Assembly: GCF_003052165.1 (NCBI RefSeq)
Contig: NZ_CP024869.1
Coordinates: 3,630,001 to 3,694,000, forward strand
Reading direction: 5' to 3'
DNA: 64,000 nucleotides
Source: Dietzia sp. JS16-p6b
Lineage (GTDB): Bacteria > Actinomycetota > Actinomycetes > Mycobacteriales > Mycobacteriaceae
Below, piece after piece: positions 48,315 through 57,686 of the stretch. The translations under genes were made by a program, and so were the position numbers. The number at the start of each line of letters is the position of its first letter. Within the stretch, counting starts at the first letter, position 1. Below the pieces are notes generated by a model. It saw nothing but the letters and a program-made list of their open reading frames with translations, was not told the origin of the DNA and did no database searches.

Positions 48315-51300
48315 TCAGGGCACGATGTTGACCATCCTGCCCGGCACCACGATGACCTTCTTCGGGGTCGCCCCGTCGAGGTTCGCCTGCACCTTCTCGT
48401 CGGCCAGGGCCGCGGCCTCGACCTCGGCCGCTGAGGCGTCCGCGGGCACGGTGATGCGCGAGCGCACCTTGCCCTTGATCTGCACCGGGTATTCCACCGA
48501 GTCCTCGACCAGATAGGACTCGTCGTGCTCGGGGAACGGTCCGTGGGCCAGCGACCCGGTGTGTCCCAGCCGGGACCACAGTTCCTCGGCGAGGTGTGGG
48601 GCGACGGGCGCCACCATGAGCACCAGCGGTTCGACGACCGACCGCGGTGCCCCCGGCCCCTCCGTCGGGTAGCTCTTGGTCAGGAGGTTGACGTACTCGA
48701 TGAGCTTGGCGATCGCGGTGTTGTCCCGTAGACCGGCGTAGTCGTCCCGGACCCCGGCGATGGCCTTGTGCAGCGCCTTGAGCACGTCCTGCGACGGCTC
48801 GTCCTCGGTCACGCGGGCCCGCCCGGTGGACTCGTCGATCACCACGCGCCACAGTCGCTGCAGGAAGCGGTGCGCCCCCACGACGTCCTTCGTGGCCCAG
48901 GGCCGGGAGGTGTCGAGCGGTCCCATGGACATCTCGTACACGCGCAGGGTGTCGGCGCCGTACTCGTCACAGATCTCGTCGGGGGAGACGGAGTTCTTGA
49001 GCGACTTGCCCATCTTCCCGTACTCCTGGAAGACCTCGGGGGCATCCGGAGAGTCATCCAGGTAGAACTTCCCGTCCCGCTCCACTACATCTGCAGCGGG
49101 TACGTAGACGCCGCGCGAGTCGGTGTAGGCGAACGCCTGGATGTACCCCTGGTTGAACAGCCTGCGGTACGGTTCCTCGCTGGTCACGTGCCCCAGGTCG
49201 AACAGCACCTTGTGCCAGAAGCGCGAGTACAGCAGGTGCAGCACCGCGTGCTCGACTCCACCGACGTAGAGGTCCACTCCCCCGGGATCACCCTCGCCGT
49301 GGATCTCGGGCCGCGGTCCGGTCCAGTAGCGCTCGTTCTCCAGCGCGCAGAGCTCGTCGGAGTTGGTGGGATCGATGTAGCGCAGTTGGTACCAGCTGGA
49401 GCCGGCCCAGTTGGGCATGACGTTGGCGTCGCGGGTGTAGGTCTGCACGCCGTCGCCGAGGTCGAGCTCGACGGTCATCCACTCGGTGGCCTTGGCCAGC
49501 GGCGGGGACGGCATCGAGTCCGCGTCGTCGGGGTCGAACGAGACGGGCTTGTAGTCCTCGACCTCGGGCAGCTCGACGGGGAGCATCTCGTCCGGCAGCG
49601 GGTGCGGGACACCCTCGGCGTCGTAGACCACGGGGAACGGCTCGCCCCAGTAGCGCTGGCGGGCGAACAGCCAGTCGCGCAGCTTGTACTGGACGGTGCC
49701 CTCACCGGTGCCCTCGCCCTCGAGCCAGGCGATGGTCGCGGCCTTGGCCTCGTCGACGCCGAGTCCGTCGAGAGAGAGCCCGAGCTCGTTGGTGGAGTTC
49801 ACGGCCACGCCGTCACCCGCGTACGCCTCGGTCGCCACGTCGAGCTCGCTCCCGTCGGCCGGGGCGACCACCTGGACGATCGGCAGACCGAAGGCCGTGG
49901 CGAACTCGTGGTCGCGGGAGTCGTGGGCGGGCACCGCCATGATCGCCCCGGTCCCGTAGCCCATGAGCACGTAGTCCGCCACGAACACCGGGACCTGCTG
50001 CCCGTTGACCGGGTTGACGGCGTAGGCGCCGGTGAAGACGCCGGTCTTGTCCTTGTTCTCCTGGCGCTCCAGATCGGACTTGGTCGCGGCCCGGCGGCGG
50101 TACTCCTGCACGGCCTCGGCCGGCGAGGAGTGCCCACCGGTCCACCGCTCGTCGATTCCACCCGGGCCCGCGTCGCCGGCCGCGCCGACAGCACCCTGGG
50201 TGTCCGGCCAGAACGGCCCGGCCAGCTCGTCGACCAGTGGGTGCTCGGGCGAGAGCACCATGTAGGTGGCACCGAAGAGGGTGTCGGGGCGGGTGGTGAA
50301 GACCTCGATGGACCTGTCGGCCACCGCGAATCGCACGCGGGCGCCCTGCGAGCGGCCGATCCAGTTGCGCTGCATGGACTTGACCTTGTCGGTCCAGTCC
50401 AGACGGTCCAGGTCGTCGACCAGCCGATCGGCGTAGGCGGTGATCCGCATCATCCACTGGGACAGGTTCTTGCGGAACACCGGGAAGTTGCCACGCTCGG
50501 AGCGGCCCTCGGCGGTGACCTCCTCGTTGGCCAGCACGGTTCCCAGCCCGGGACACCAGTTGACCTGGGAGTCGGACAGGTACACCAACCGGTGCGCGTC
50601 GAGCACCTTCTCCTGCTCGGCGGCGGTGAGGTCGGTCCAGGCGCGGCCGGCGAACCCCTCGGGCAGCGGCCGCGCACCGGAGACGAACTGCTCGCGCAGC
50701 TCGGCGATCGGCCGGGCGCGGCCGGTGCGGGTGGGATGCGCGCCACCATCTGTGGTGCGGGCGGGGGCCTCCGGGTCATACCAGGCGCCGTGGATCTGCA
50801 GGAAGATCCACTGCGTCCAGCGGTAGAACTCGGTGTCGGTGGTGGCCACCACGCGCCTGCGGTCGTGGCCCAGACCAAGCCGCCCGAGCTGGCGCTCCAT
50901 GTTGACGATGTTGGCCTCGGTGGTCACCCGCGGGTGCTGGCCGGTCTGCACGGCGTACTGCTCGGCGGGGAGACCGAACGCGTCGTACCCCAGGGTGTGC
51001 AGGACGTTCGTCCCGAGCATGCGGTGATAGCGGGCGAAGACGTCGGTGGCGATGTACCCCAGCGGGTGGCCCACGTGCAGGCCGGCGCCGGACGGGTACG
51101 GGAACATGTCCTGCACGAAGAGCTTGTCCTCGGGCGGCGCCGACCCGTCGGCGGGCGCGAGAGGGCCGACTGGGTTGGGGGCCTCGAACGTCCCGCGCTC
51201 GGACCACTCGCGCTGCCACCGCGACTCGATGCGACCGGCGAGATCGGCGCCGTAGCGGTGGGCGGGCCCCGCCTGCTCGGCCTGCGACCCGGTGGCGGGC

Positions 51301-51335
51301 TGATCTGCGGTGACGGTCTCGTCGCTACTGCTCAC
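48315..51335 (-). CDS. leuS: Leucyl-tRNA synthetase
   Basis: The roughly 1000-residue class I synthetase charges tRNA-Leu. It has the HIGH-type motif in [20 protein letters not shown], a large editing domain and the KMSKS-type loop [16 protein letters not shown], where KMGKS is normal for actinobacteria. The anticodon-binding and C-terminal domains end in [33 protein letters not shown] prefer GTG 51335 because GGGAGAG lies 10 nt upstream. An in-frame GTG at 51371 is possible. A -10-like TAGGCT lies on the minus strand at 51392-51387. An inserted low-complexity segment near residue 205 ([14 protein letters not shown]) is longer than usual. Confidence 0.97.
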   Translation of the reverse strand: MSSSDETVTADQPATGSQAEQAGPAHRYGADLAGRIESRWQREWSERGTFEAPNPVGPLAPADGSAPPEDKLFVQDMFPYPSGAGLHVGHPLGYIATDVFARYHRMLGTNVLHTLGYDAFGLPAEQYAVQTGQHPRVTTEANIVNMERQLGRLGLGHDRRRVVATTDTEFYRWTQWIFLQIHGAWYDPEAPARTTDGGAHPTRTGRARPIAELREQFVSGARPLPEGFAGRAWTDLTAAEQEKVLDAHRLVYLSDSQVNWCPGLGTVLANEEVTAEGRSERGNFPVFRKNLSQWMMRITAYADRLVDDLDRLDWTDKVKSMQRNWIGRSQGARVRFAVADRSIEVFTTRPDTLFGATYMVLSPEHPLVDELAGPFWPDTQGAVGAAGDAGPGGIDERWTGGHSSPAEAVQEYRRRAATKSDLERQENKDKTGVFTGAYAVNPVNGQQVPVFVADYVLMGYGTGAIMAVPAHDSRDHEFATAFGLPIVQVVAPADGSELDVATEAYAGDGVAVNSTNELGLSLDGLGVDEAKAATIAWLEGEGTGEGTVQYKLRDWLFARQRYWGEPFPVVYDAEGVPHPLPDEMLPVELPEVEDYKPVSFDPDDADSMPSPPLAKATEWMTVELDLGDGVQTYTRDANVMPNWAGSSWYQLRYIDPTNSDELCALENERYWTGPRPEIHGEGDPGGVDLYVGGVEHAVLHLLYSRFWHKVLFDLGHVTSEEPYRRLFNQGYIQAFAYTDSRGVYVPAADVVERDGKFYLDDSPDAPEVFQEYGKMGKSLKNSVSPDEICDEYGADTLRVYEMSMGPLDTSRPWATKDVVGAHRFLQRLWRVVIDESTGRARVTEDEPSQDVLKALHKAIAGVRDDYAGLRDNTAIAKLIEYVNLLTKSYPTEGPGAPRSVVEPLVLMVAPVAPHLAEELWSRLGHTGSLAHGPFPEHDESYLVEDSVEYPVQIKGKVRSRITVPADASAAEVEAAALADEKVQANLDGATPKKVIVVPGRMVNIVP

Positions 51336-51455
51336 GGTTGTCTGCTCTCCCTGATCCTCGCCGGTGCCCACGCGCAGGCCGTGTCCAGCCTAAACCCTGG
51401 AGCGGGCCGGGCCTCCTCGGCGTGTGGGCACCGCTGTGTGCGGGGCCGGGACCGA

Positions 51456-51959
51456 TCAGGCCGTCGCCGTCCGGCGCCCGGCGGTACGGCGAGCGACGAT
51501 CAGCGCGTCGAGGCTGTATCGCCCGGGGCCGGCCAGGCCGAAGACCGTGGCGGCCAGCGCGATCACGGCGACGAGTTCCCACCCGCCGTTCGTGGCGAAG
51601 ATGCCAGCGCCCTGGTGGACGAAAAGGTAGGCGCCGAACATGACGACGACGACGAGCGCCGCCACCACCTGGGTGAGCAGGCCCGCCACCAGCAGGATTC
51701 CTCCGGCCAGCTCGACCACGCCGGCGAACACAGCGGCGGCCTGGGCGGCCGGGACGCCGACGGAGTCGAAGAACTCGCCGGTGGCACCCGCGCCGTTGGT
51801 GACGAGCTTCTCCCAACCGTGGGCGATCAGCACGACGCCGAGCAGGACCCGGGTCAGCAGGAGGCCGATGTCGCGGACGGGTCCGGGTACGGCGACGAGG
51901 GTGGCGGCCGCGCCGGTACGGGGGGCGGGCGTCGGGGCGACGGATTTCGAGGCGCTCAC
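51456..51959 (-). CDS. DoxX family membrane protein
   Basis: The 167-residue protein has four hydrophobic helices and the DoxX pattern IGLLLTRVLLGVVLIAHGWEKL, VELAGGILLVAGLLTQV and VVVMFGAYLFVHQGAG. Mycobacterial DoxX is part of a membrane oxidoreductase complex that handles thiol and oxidative stress. The GTG start has GAAAGGA upstream. Divergent orientation to a MarR gene suggests control by that regulator. Confidence 0.88.
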   Translation of the reverse strand: MSASKSVAPTPAPRTGAAATLVAVPGPVRDIGLLLTRVLLGVVLIAHGWEKLVTNGAGATGEFFDSVGVPAAQAAAVFAGVVELAGGILLVAGLLTQVVAALVVVVMFGAYLFVHQGAGIFATNGGWELVAVIALAATVFGLAGPGRYSLDALIVARRTAGRRTATA

Positions 51960-51979
51960 GGGGTCAGTCCTTTCGGGTC

Positions 51980-52034
51980 ACGCATCCTGATGATGCGTCA
52001 CACACTTCTATCGCCGCACTAGGTGTCGTGTCAA
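51980..52034 (-). promoter_or_regulatory. doxX promoter with a candidate MarR operator
   Basis: On the minus strand TTGACA (52034-52029), a 17-bp spacer and ATAGAA (52011-52006) make a good promoter. Downstream, ACGCATC and GATGCGT (51980-51986 and 51992-51998) form a 7-bp inverted repeat with a 5-nt spacer, suited to a dimeric regulator. The divergent marR -10 TAGACT is at 52044-52049, so the two promoters overlap. Confidence 0.55.
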
Positions 52035-52055
52035 CTATTGGCGTAGACTGGGCCC

Positions 52056-52586
52056 ATGAGAGAATCCCCGGTGACCGACGGCGTCAGATGGCTGACCGAT
52101 GAGGAGAAGGCGCTCTGGCGCGACTATCTCGCGATCCAGGGCCGCCTCCACCTGGCCATCCAGCGGGACCTCAAGGCCACGTCGAGCCTGACGGAGCCGG
52201 AGTTCGAGGTGCTCGTATACCTCAGCGAGGCCGACGGACCGCTGCGGATGACCGCGCTGGCCGATGTCCTGCAATGGGAGCGGAGCCGGCTCTCCCACCA
52301 GGTCACCCGGATGGTCCGACGGGGACTGGTCCGGCGGACGAGCTGCCCCACCGATGGCCGGGGCGCCTTCGTCTCCGCCACCGAGGAGGGCATGCGGGAG
52401 ATCGCGGAGGCCGCACCCGACCACGTCGCCACCGTGCGCCGGGAGTTCCTGGACCGCCTCGACGAGCAGGGCAAGCGCGAGCTCGCGCGCCTGTTCGCGC
52501 TCGTCGAGGGCTCTGCCGGGGAGGGTCCGACGGGGGATGAGGCGAATCGGAAATCCCCCGTCGCGGGCGTACCCTCGGGGGCGTGA
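52056..52586 (+). CDS. MarR-family transcriptional regulator
   Basis: The 176-residue winged-helix protein has LTEPEFEVLVYLSEADGPLRMTALADVLQWERSRLSHQVTRMVRRGLVRR and the wing TDGRGAFVSATEEG. The ATG is 6 nt after TAGACT, suggesting a leaderless message. It shares a 96-bp intergenic region with doxX and its stop overlaps the SdpI-like gene start. It is therefore a likely local regulator of the doxX/sdpI group. Confidence 0.88.
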   Translation: MRESPVTDGVRWLTDEEKALWRDYLAIQGRLHLAIQRDLKATSSLTEPEFEVLVYLSEADGPLRMTALADVLQWERSRLSHQVTRMVRRGLVRRTSCPTDGRGAFVSATEEGMREIAEAAPDHVATVRREFLDRLDEQGKRELARLFALVEGSAGEGPTGDEANRKSPVAGVPSGA

Positions 52587-53149
52587 ACGCAGTGCTCGTG
52601 GTGGTCGTGGTGCTCCTGGCGTGTCTCGCCCTCGTGGTCGGGGTCACCGGCCTGTTGGGACTGCTCGGTCGACTGCCGGGTAACGGCGTTCTTGGCGTCC
52701 GCACCCCGGAGACCCGCCGCTCCCCCGAGGCCTGGACGCTCGCCAACCGCGCGGCCGGGCCCGCCCTTCTCGGCTCCGGCCTGATGCTCCTGCTCGGTGC
52801 GCTGGGCGTGGGTCTGATCGGGGGTTGGGTGGGTGGACTCGTCGTCGTCGTCGCCCTTCTGGGTGCGCTCGTCCTGCTCAGCGTCGCCGGCCTCGCCGGC
52901 TCGCGCGCCGCGGCGCTCTGGGAGGCCGCGCAGGAGGAGGACGAGGGCGGCTGCGGCTGTGGTTCCGGGGGCGGATGCGGCGGCCACTCCGCCGGCGACA
53001 CCGACCCACCGGACGCACCCGGCGCGGGTACCTGCGGCGACTCCCCCACCGACCCCGCGGACCCCGCCGCCGACTGCGGCGTGACCGGCGGCTGCGGATC
53101 GTGCGCCCTGCAGGGCATGTGTGAATCGGAGAGCGCCACCACCCGGTAG
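52583..53149 (+). CDS. SdpI-family membrane protein with a Cys-rich C-terminal tail
   Basis: The 188-residue protein has three hydrophobic segments and the SdpI-type loop LGVRTPETRRSPEAWTLANRAAGP (about 37-60). Its last 70 residues are soluble, acidic and rich in Cys and Gly (CGCGSGGGCGG, GTCGDS, DCGVTGGCGSCALQGMC), which is unusual for SdpI proteins and suggests metal or redox binding. SdpI of Bacillus gives toxin immunity and signals to a repressor. Here the gene overlaps marR by 4 bp. Confidence 0.82.
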   Translation: MNAVLVVVVVLLACLALVVGVTGLLGLLGRLPGNGVLGVRTPETRRSPEAWTLANRAAGPALLGSGLMLLLGALGVGLIGGWVGGLVVVVALLGALVLLSVAGLAGSRAAALWEAAQEEDEGGCGCGSGGGCGGHSAGDTDPPDAPGAGTCGDSPTDPADPAADCGVTGGCGSCALQGMCESESATTR

Positions 53150-53263
53150 GACAGCGCGGGGAGGCCGGTGTGGGGCCCGCGTCCCGGCCCGACCGGTGGC
53201 CCGCTTCCCGCACGCTGCCTACGGTCAGAGGTCCATCCGACCCACATCGTGAAGGAGCTCGCC

Positions 53264-53842
53264 ATGGCCCAGAAGTCCACGACAGAGTCCAACAAGGACG
53301 TCGTCGACATCCTCACCGCCGACCATCGCGAGATGATCGGGCTGATCGAGATGATCGAGGAGACCACCGACCCCAAGGAGCGCCGTTCGCTGGCCGACTC
53401 CGTGATCGCCGAGGTGACCCGGCACTCGGTGGCCGAGGAGCTGTTCGTCTACCCCGTCTACGAGCGCGAGGTCCCGGACGGCACCGAGGAGGTCGAGCAC
53501 GACAAGGAGGAGCACCAGGAGATCGAAGAGGTGATGAAGGAACTCGAGGGCGTGGATGCCGAGAGCGCCGAGTTCATGGCCCTGGTCAAGCGGTTCAAGG
53601 AGCTTCTCGACCACCACGCCGACGACGAGGAGACCGACCAGTTCCCCAAGCTGCGGGCGGCCGTCTCCGCCGAGGATCTGCTCGACCTGGGCCGCAAGGT
53701 CGAGGCGGCCAAGACCATCGCCCCCACCCGGCCGCACCCCGGGTCGCCGCACTCCGAGCTGTTCCACATGACGCTCGGGCCCGGTGTCGGCATGGTGGAC
53801 CGGCTCCGCGACGCCCTGAGCGGTCGACTCAAGAACACCTGA
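53264..53842 (+). CDS. Hemerythrin HHE-domain protein
   Basis: The 192-residue protein has the di-iron ligand pattern of bacterial hemerythrins: ILTADHREMI, TRHSVAEELFVYPVYE, EHDKEEHQEIEEVM and LDHHADDEETDQFPKL. It may bind oxygen or nitric oxide or sense iron. The ATG at 53264 is preceded by AAGGAG at a 7-nt spacing, so the 32-residue extension of the longer frame is rejected. It follows the SdpI-like gene by 114 bp. Confidence 0.92.
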   Translation: MAQKSTTESNKDVVDILTADHREMIGLIEMIEETTDPKERRSLADSVIAEVTRHSVAEELFVYPVYEREVPDGTEEVEHDKEEHQEIEEVMKELEGVDAESAEFMALVKRFKELLDHHADDEETDQFPKLRAAVSAEDLLDLGRKVEAAKTIAPTRPHPGSPHSELFHMTLGPGVGMVDRLRDALSGRLKNT

Positions 53843-53903
53843 TCGGCGCCGATCGTCCCGGGCCAGGTGCGGGTGCGGATGTCCCCCGGGCCGTGTGCTC
53901 CTG

Positions 53904-54272
53904 CTACGACAGCACCCGCACCAGGACGGCGGCGAGGCCGCACCCGGCCATCACCAGCACCATCACCACCAGCCCGATGTTGTAGCGGGCCTGGGTCTGC
54001 TGGACCTCGCCCGCCCGGACGAACCGCCCCACCCGTTGCTCGTGGTGCCGCTGCACCCTGAGCAGCGCGAGAAGCGGGACCACCAAGAGGGTGGCGAAGA
54101 CGGCCGCCCAGATCCACGCGGTCTCCGCGATCAGCTTGGCCACGAGGATGATGTTGACGGTCACCACGGCCCAGGTCCGAGCCCACGACAGACTGGTGCG
54201 CTCGGCCTGCAGGCCGACATCGGGCGGCACGGCCTCTGGGCGCACACCGATCCGCCGCCGCGGAACGCTCAT
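53904..54272 (-). CDS. DUF202-family membrane protein (second of a pair)
   Basis: The 122-residue protein has DVGLQAERTSLSWARTWAVV, the DUF202 entry motif, and three hydrophobic helices. The ATG overlaps the stop of the upstream paralogue (ATGA). Function of DUF202 proteins is not established. A heteromeric membrane complex with the partner is plausible. Confidence 0.85.
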   Translation of the reverse strand: MSVPRRRIGVRPEAVPPDVGLQAERTSLSWARTWAVVTVNIILVAKLIAETAWIWAAVFATLLVVPLLALLRVQRHHEQRVGRFVRAGEVQQTQARYNIGLVVMVLVMAGCGLAAVLVRVLS

Positions 54273-54652
54273 GCGATGGTGCCACCGAGGATCGCGAGGA
54301 CCAGCAGGATCGCACCGATCGCGATACCCAGCACCAGGAGGATCGACGCCTGCGGGACCGGAAGCGGTTTGTTGTGGCGCATCGAGGCCTCGATCCGGAT
54401 CCACCGTCGGAACGACACGGTGGCCAACAGGGCCGCCATCACCAGCAGGACACAGGCCAGCGGAGTGCGGATGATCTCCGGGATCTCGTCCCCGGCGAAG
54501 GCCTCCATCGCCACGGCTCCCGCCATCAGGCCGAGGCTCGTGCGGATCCACGCCAGGAAGGTCCGCTCGTTGGCGAGCGTGAACCGCGGATCCGGCTCCT
54601 CTCCGTCGCGTAGCGACCTGGGCCGCCATCCCTGGCGGGCGGTGTCTGTCAT
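54269..54652 (-). CDS. DUF202/YidH-family membrane protein (first of a pair)
   Basis: The 127-residue protein has the family entry motif PRFTLANERTFLAWIRTSLGLMAGAVAM and two further helices. The ATG is 6 nt after TAGGCT on the minus strand, with no ribosome site, again suggesting a leaderless message. It is coupled by a 4-bp overlap to the second DUF202 gene. Confidence 0.87.
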   Translation of the reverse strand: MTDTARQGWRPRSLRDGEEPDPRFTLANERTFLAWIRTSLGLMAGAVAMEAFAGDEIPEIIRTPLACVLLVMAALLATVSFRRWIRIEASMRHNKPLPVPQASILLVLGIAIGAILLVLAILGGTIA

Positions 54653-54758
54653 GCTCCGAGCCTATCGGGCGGCACCGGGGGTCCCGCGCCTGCCGGGACC
54701 TCACCCGTCCCGGGGCCTCGCCCAGACCTCCCGTGCCGCGGAGTGGTGAGATGGGCCG

Positions 54759-55742
54759 ATGAGATTCCTGCGACGCCTCCGGATCGAGCCGTTCATCCTG
54801 GCGATCCTGGCCGCCGTCGTGGTGGCGACGCTGTTGCCGGCCACCGGCGGGGCCGCCACAGCGCTCGGTTGGATCACGACCATCGGGATCGCCGTCTTGT
54901 TCTTCCTCTACGGCGCGCGGCTGGAACCCCGCGAACTCCTGGCCGGCCTCAGGCACTGGCGGCTGCACTCCGTGGTGCTCGCCGCGACGTTCCTGCTGTT
55001 CCCGGCACTCGGCCTGCTGGGCAGCTGGGCCCTCACGCCGGTGCTCGGCGGGCCGCTGGCCGCCGGGTTCCTCTTCCTCACGCTCGTGCCGTCGACCGTG
55101 CAGTCCTCGATCACGTTCGTCGCGATCGCCCGCGGCCACGTCAGTGCGGCCGTGGTCTCGGCGTCGGTGTCCAACCTCCTCGGGGTGGTCCTCACTCCCC
55201 TGTTGGTCTTCGCCCTCATGACCAGGGACGGAGCGGTGGTGATCACGTGGGACTCGGTCGGGAAGATCGCCCTGCAGCTGCTGCTGCCGTTCGTGCTGGG
55301 CCAGCTGCTGCGACGGTGGGTCCTGCCGGTCATCTCCAGGATCAGGCGGCTGGCGCTGTTCGACAAGTCGGTGATCGTCCTGATCGTCTACGCGGCGTTC
55401 TCCGAGGGAGTCGCCGACGACATCTGGTCGAGGGTCGGACCGGCCCAGCTGACGTGGCTGATCGCCGCGTGCTGCGTCCTGCTCGCGGTGGTGCTGGGGC
55501 TGACCGAACTGATCTCCCGCGCGCTCGGGTTCGCCGACCGGGACAAGAGGGTCGTGCAGTTCTGCGGGTCCAAGAAGTCACTGGCCACCGGGCTTCCCAT
55601 GGCCGCTGTGCTGTTCGTCGGCCAACCCGTCGGGCTCCTGGTGCTCCCCCTGATGCTGTTCCACCAGATCCAGCTCATCGTGTGTGCCTGGTTGGCGGGT
55701 CACTACGGACGGGCGGAGGGAACCGAGGCGCCCGCGGCGTGA
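54759..55742 (+). CDS. Bile acid:sodium symporter family transporter (BASS/YfeH-type)
   Basis: The 327-residue membrane protein has about nine helices and family features such as LFFLYGARLEPREL, FLFLTLVPSTVQSSITFVAIARGHVSAAVVSASVSNLLGVVLTP and FCGSKKSLATGLPMAAVLF. It is probably a sodium-coupled carrier for an organic anion. The YfeH-like pattern fits better than bile-acid or arsenite carriers. It stands alone between the DUF202 pair and a convergent hydrolase gene. Confidence 0.9.
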   Translation: MRFLRRLRIEPFILAILAAVVVATLLPATGGAATALGWITTIGIAVLFFLYGARLEPRELLAGLRHWRLHSVVLAATFLLFPALGLLGSWALTPVLGGPLAAGFLFLTLVPSTVQSSITFVAIARGHVSAAVVSASVSNLLGVVLTPLLVFALMTRDGAVVITWDSVGKIALQLLLPFVLGQLLRRWVLPVISRIRRLALFDKSVIVLIVYAAFSEGVADDIWSRVGPAQLTWLIAACCVLLAVVLGLTELISRALGFADRDKRVVQFCGSKKSLATGLPMAAVLFVGQPVGLLVLPLMLFHQIQLIVCAWLAGHYGRAEGTEAPAA

Positions 55743-55792
55743 CAACCCGTCCGGGGCCAGGGCGTGAGCACCCCAGCCCGCCGTGAGAGCGG

Positions 55793-56644
55793 TCAACCCC
55801 GGTGCGCGTCGAGGAACTCCCGGAGCGCGGCCGCCACCTCGGCGGGGCGTTCCTCCGGGGCGAAGTGGCCGCACTGCTCGATCACGTGCAGCGCGCTGCC
55901 CGGGATCGCCTGCTGCAGCCGGTGGGCGTGGTCGATGACCTGCCAGGTGTCGTCCGCACCCCAGATCAGTTGGACCGGGACCCGGCCCAGCGTGTCCAAC
56001 TGGTCGCTGATCTCCATGGTGTGGACGGGGTCGTAGTGCGCCACCTGGTGCTGGAACAGACTCGGTTGACCGATCGGACCGCTGATGATGTCCACGTAGA
56101 TCCGAAGGGCCTCCGGGTCGAACCCCGAGGGGTCGCTGTGGGTGGACAGCAACCACTCCCGGAAATGCTCGCGGTGCTCGTCGTCGGGCTTCTTCGCCAG
56201 CACCTCCAGCCCGTCGGCCATCTGTTGCCGGGTGCGCTCGGAGGGATAGGAGTCGAAGCTCACGACGTCGATCAGCGTCAGCGTGCGCAGGCGCTCGGCC
56301 GAGCGGACCCCGAACCGTTGGGCGACGCCGCCGCCGATATCGTGCGCGGCCAGGTGGAACGTCTCCAACCCCCACAGGTCGAGAAGTCCCTCGAGGACGG
56401 CGACCTGCCCGGTGATCGACGTGTCCACGGCCGGGTCGCGCGGCCTCTCGGACAGGCCGTAGCCCAGCAGGTCGAAGACGTGGGCGCGGTACCCGGCGTC
56501 GACGAGCCGGGGCACGACGTTCCGCCAGATGTACGACGATGACGGGGTGCCGTGCACCAGCACTACGGGCTCCCCGGCCCCGTGGACGCCGTGGGCGACG
56601 CGGTGGCCGTCGATGATCGCGTGCTGGTCGACGACGTGATCCAT
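55793..56644 (-). CDS. Alpha/beta hydrolase, haloalkane dehalogenase-like
   Basis: The 283-residue protein has VLVHGTPSSSYIWRNVVP, LLGYGLSERPRD, the elbow AAHDIGGGVAQ with Asp as probable nucleophile, LIWGADDTWQVID and CGHFAPEERP (His). An Asp nucleophile points to a dehalogenase or epoxide hydrolase rather than an esterase. The ATG lies 4 bp after the DJ-1 gene stop, so the two are cotranscribed. Confidence 0.86.
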   Translation of the reverse strand: MDHVVDQHAIIDGHRVAHGVHGAGEPVVLVHGTPSSSYIWRNVVPRLVDAGYRAHVFDLLGYGLSERPRDPAVDTSITGQVAVLEGLLDLWGLETFHLAAHDIGGGVAQRFGVRSAERLRTLTLIDVVSFDSYPSERTRQQMADGLEVLAKKPDDEHREHFREWLLSTHSDPSGFDPEALRIYVDIISGPIGQPSLFQHQVAHYDPVHTMEISDQLDTLGRVPVQLIWGADDTWQVIDHAHRLQQAIPGSALHVIEQCGHFAPEERPAEVAAALREFLDAHRG

Positions 56645-56648
56645 CGGC

Positions 56649-57350
56649 TCAGCCGGCGAGGTCCGCGATGAGCCGCTCGGCCAGTTCGGCGGACGACTGC
56701 GGGTTCTGCCCGGTGTAGAGGTTCCGGTCCACCACGACGTACGAACCCCACGGCTCGGGAGCCTTGGAGTAGTCGGCACCCAGCTCCACCAGCTTGTCCT
56801 CCAGGAGCCAGGGGGCGTTGGCGGCCAGACCGACCTGCTCCTCCTCGACGTTGGAGAAACCGGTGACCCGGAATCCGGCGAACGGTGAGGACGCCGGGTC
56901 CTCGGACGCGGCGAGCAGCGCCGCCGGGGCGTGGCAGAGCAGTGCCAGGGGTGACCCGGCGCTGACGCGCTCGGTGAGGATGGTGCCGGACACGCTGTCC
57001 ACGGCCAGATCCTCGAGCGGGCCGTGTCCACCGGGGTAGAAGACCAGGTCGAAGTCCTCGTGGGCCACGGAGGCGAGATCGACGGGTGTGGTGAGAACCG
57101 GCTCGAGACGGTCGAGTGAGGCCTTGACCTTCTCGAGGGTCTCCGGGTCGCCTGCCCCCTCGTCGAGGCTCGCCTGATCAACCGTCGGGGCGCGCCCACC
57201 GGGAGTGGCCACCGTGACGTCCCAACCGGCGCCCGTGAATACCTCGTAGGGGGTCACGAACTCCTCGGCCCAGAATCCGGTGGGGTGCGCGGATCCGTCC
57301 TTGAGGGTCCAGTGGTCGGCGGCGGACAGGATCATGAGAACGCTGGTCAT
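56649..57350 (-). CDS. DJ-1/PfpI family protein (type 1 glutamine amidotransferase-like)
   Basis: The 233-residue protein has the Hsp31/YDR533C-like pattern: FWAEEFVTPYEVF with the conserved Glu, FYPGGHGPLEDL and the nucleophile region LALLCHAPAALL with Cys followed by His. Such proteins act as glyoxalase III, deglycase or chaperone-like enzymes. The ATG is 7 nt after TAGGGT on the minus strand. It is the first gene of a pair with the dehalogenase-like hydrolase. Confidence 0.9.
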   Translation of the reverse strand: MTSVLMILSAADHWTLKDGSAHPTGFWAEEFVTPYEVFTGAGWDVTVATPGGRAPTVDQASLDEGAGDPETLEKVKASLDRLEPVLTTPVDLASVAHEDFDLVFYPGGHGPLEDLAVDSVSGTILTERVSAGSPLALLCHAPAALLAASEDPASSPFAGFRVTGFSNVEEEQVGLAANAPWLLEDKLVELGADYSKAPEPWGSYVVVDRNLYTGQNPQSSAELAERLIADLAG

Positions 57351-57425
57351 GGGCGCGACCCTACGGAGGTCGGGCTGAACCGCAACTGAACACTGCGGCG
57401 GTGAACTGCGTCACGCGTAGCCCAT

Positions 57426-57535
57426 GATGTGGGAATTCACATCTTGTCGACTCTTCGCACCTCACCGGTCGTGTCGGGCTCACTACCTGGGCCGACGATG
57501 CCGGACCGATGTTGACGCTGTATCAGCAGGTCAAC
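57426..57535. promoter_or_regulatory. Two inverted repeats in the DJ-1/envelope-protein gap
   Basis: GATGTG-N6-CACATC at 57426-57443 is a perfect 6-bp inverted repeat. GTTGAC at 57511-57516 and GTCAAC at 57530-57535 form a second, enclosing GCTG/CAGC. Both lie in the 336-bp space without a convincing gene. The first could be an operator for the DJ-1 gene, the second for the downstream genes. Confidence 0.4.
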
Positions 57536-57686
57536 GTGTCGCGCGTGGTCCGTCATGCTTAGTCGACGAAGCAATTGTCCACCCGGGGACGCCACCTTAA
57601 TGTTCTCGCCGCATCAGCACAGCAGCACCCACGCCGGGAGCCGAGGCTTCCGGCGGCACACTTCGGACGCGACGACAAGGGCGGGC

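Noticed and set aside
57426-57443. GlxR/CRP site in GATGTG-N6-CACATC
   Set aside because: The spacing between the TGTG and CACA cores is 6, while CRP-type sites need 8. It is listed only as an unassigned palindrome.
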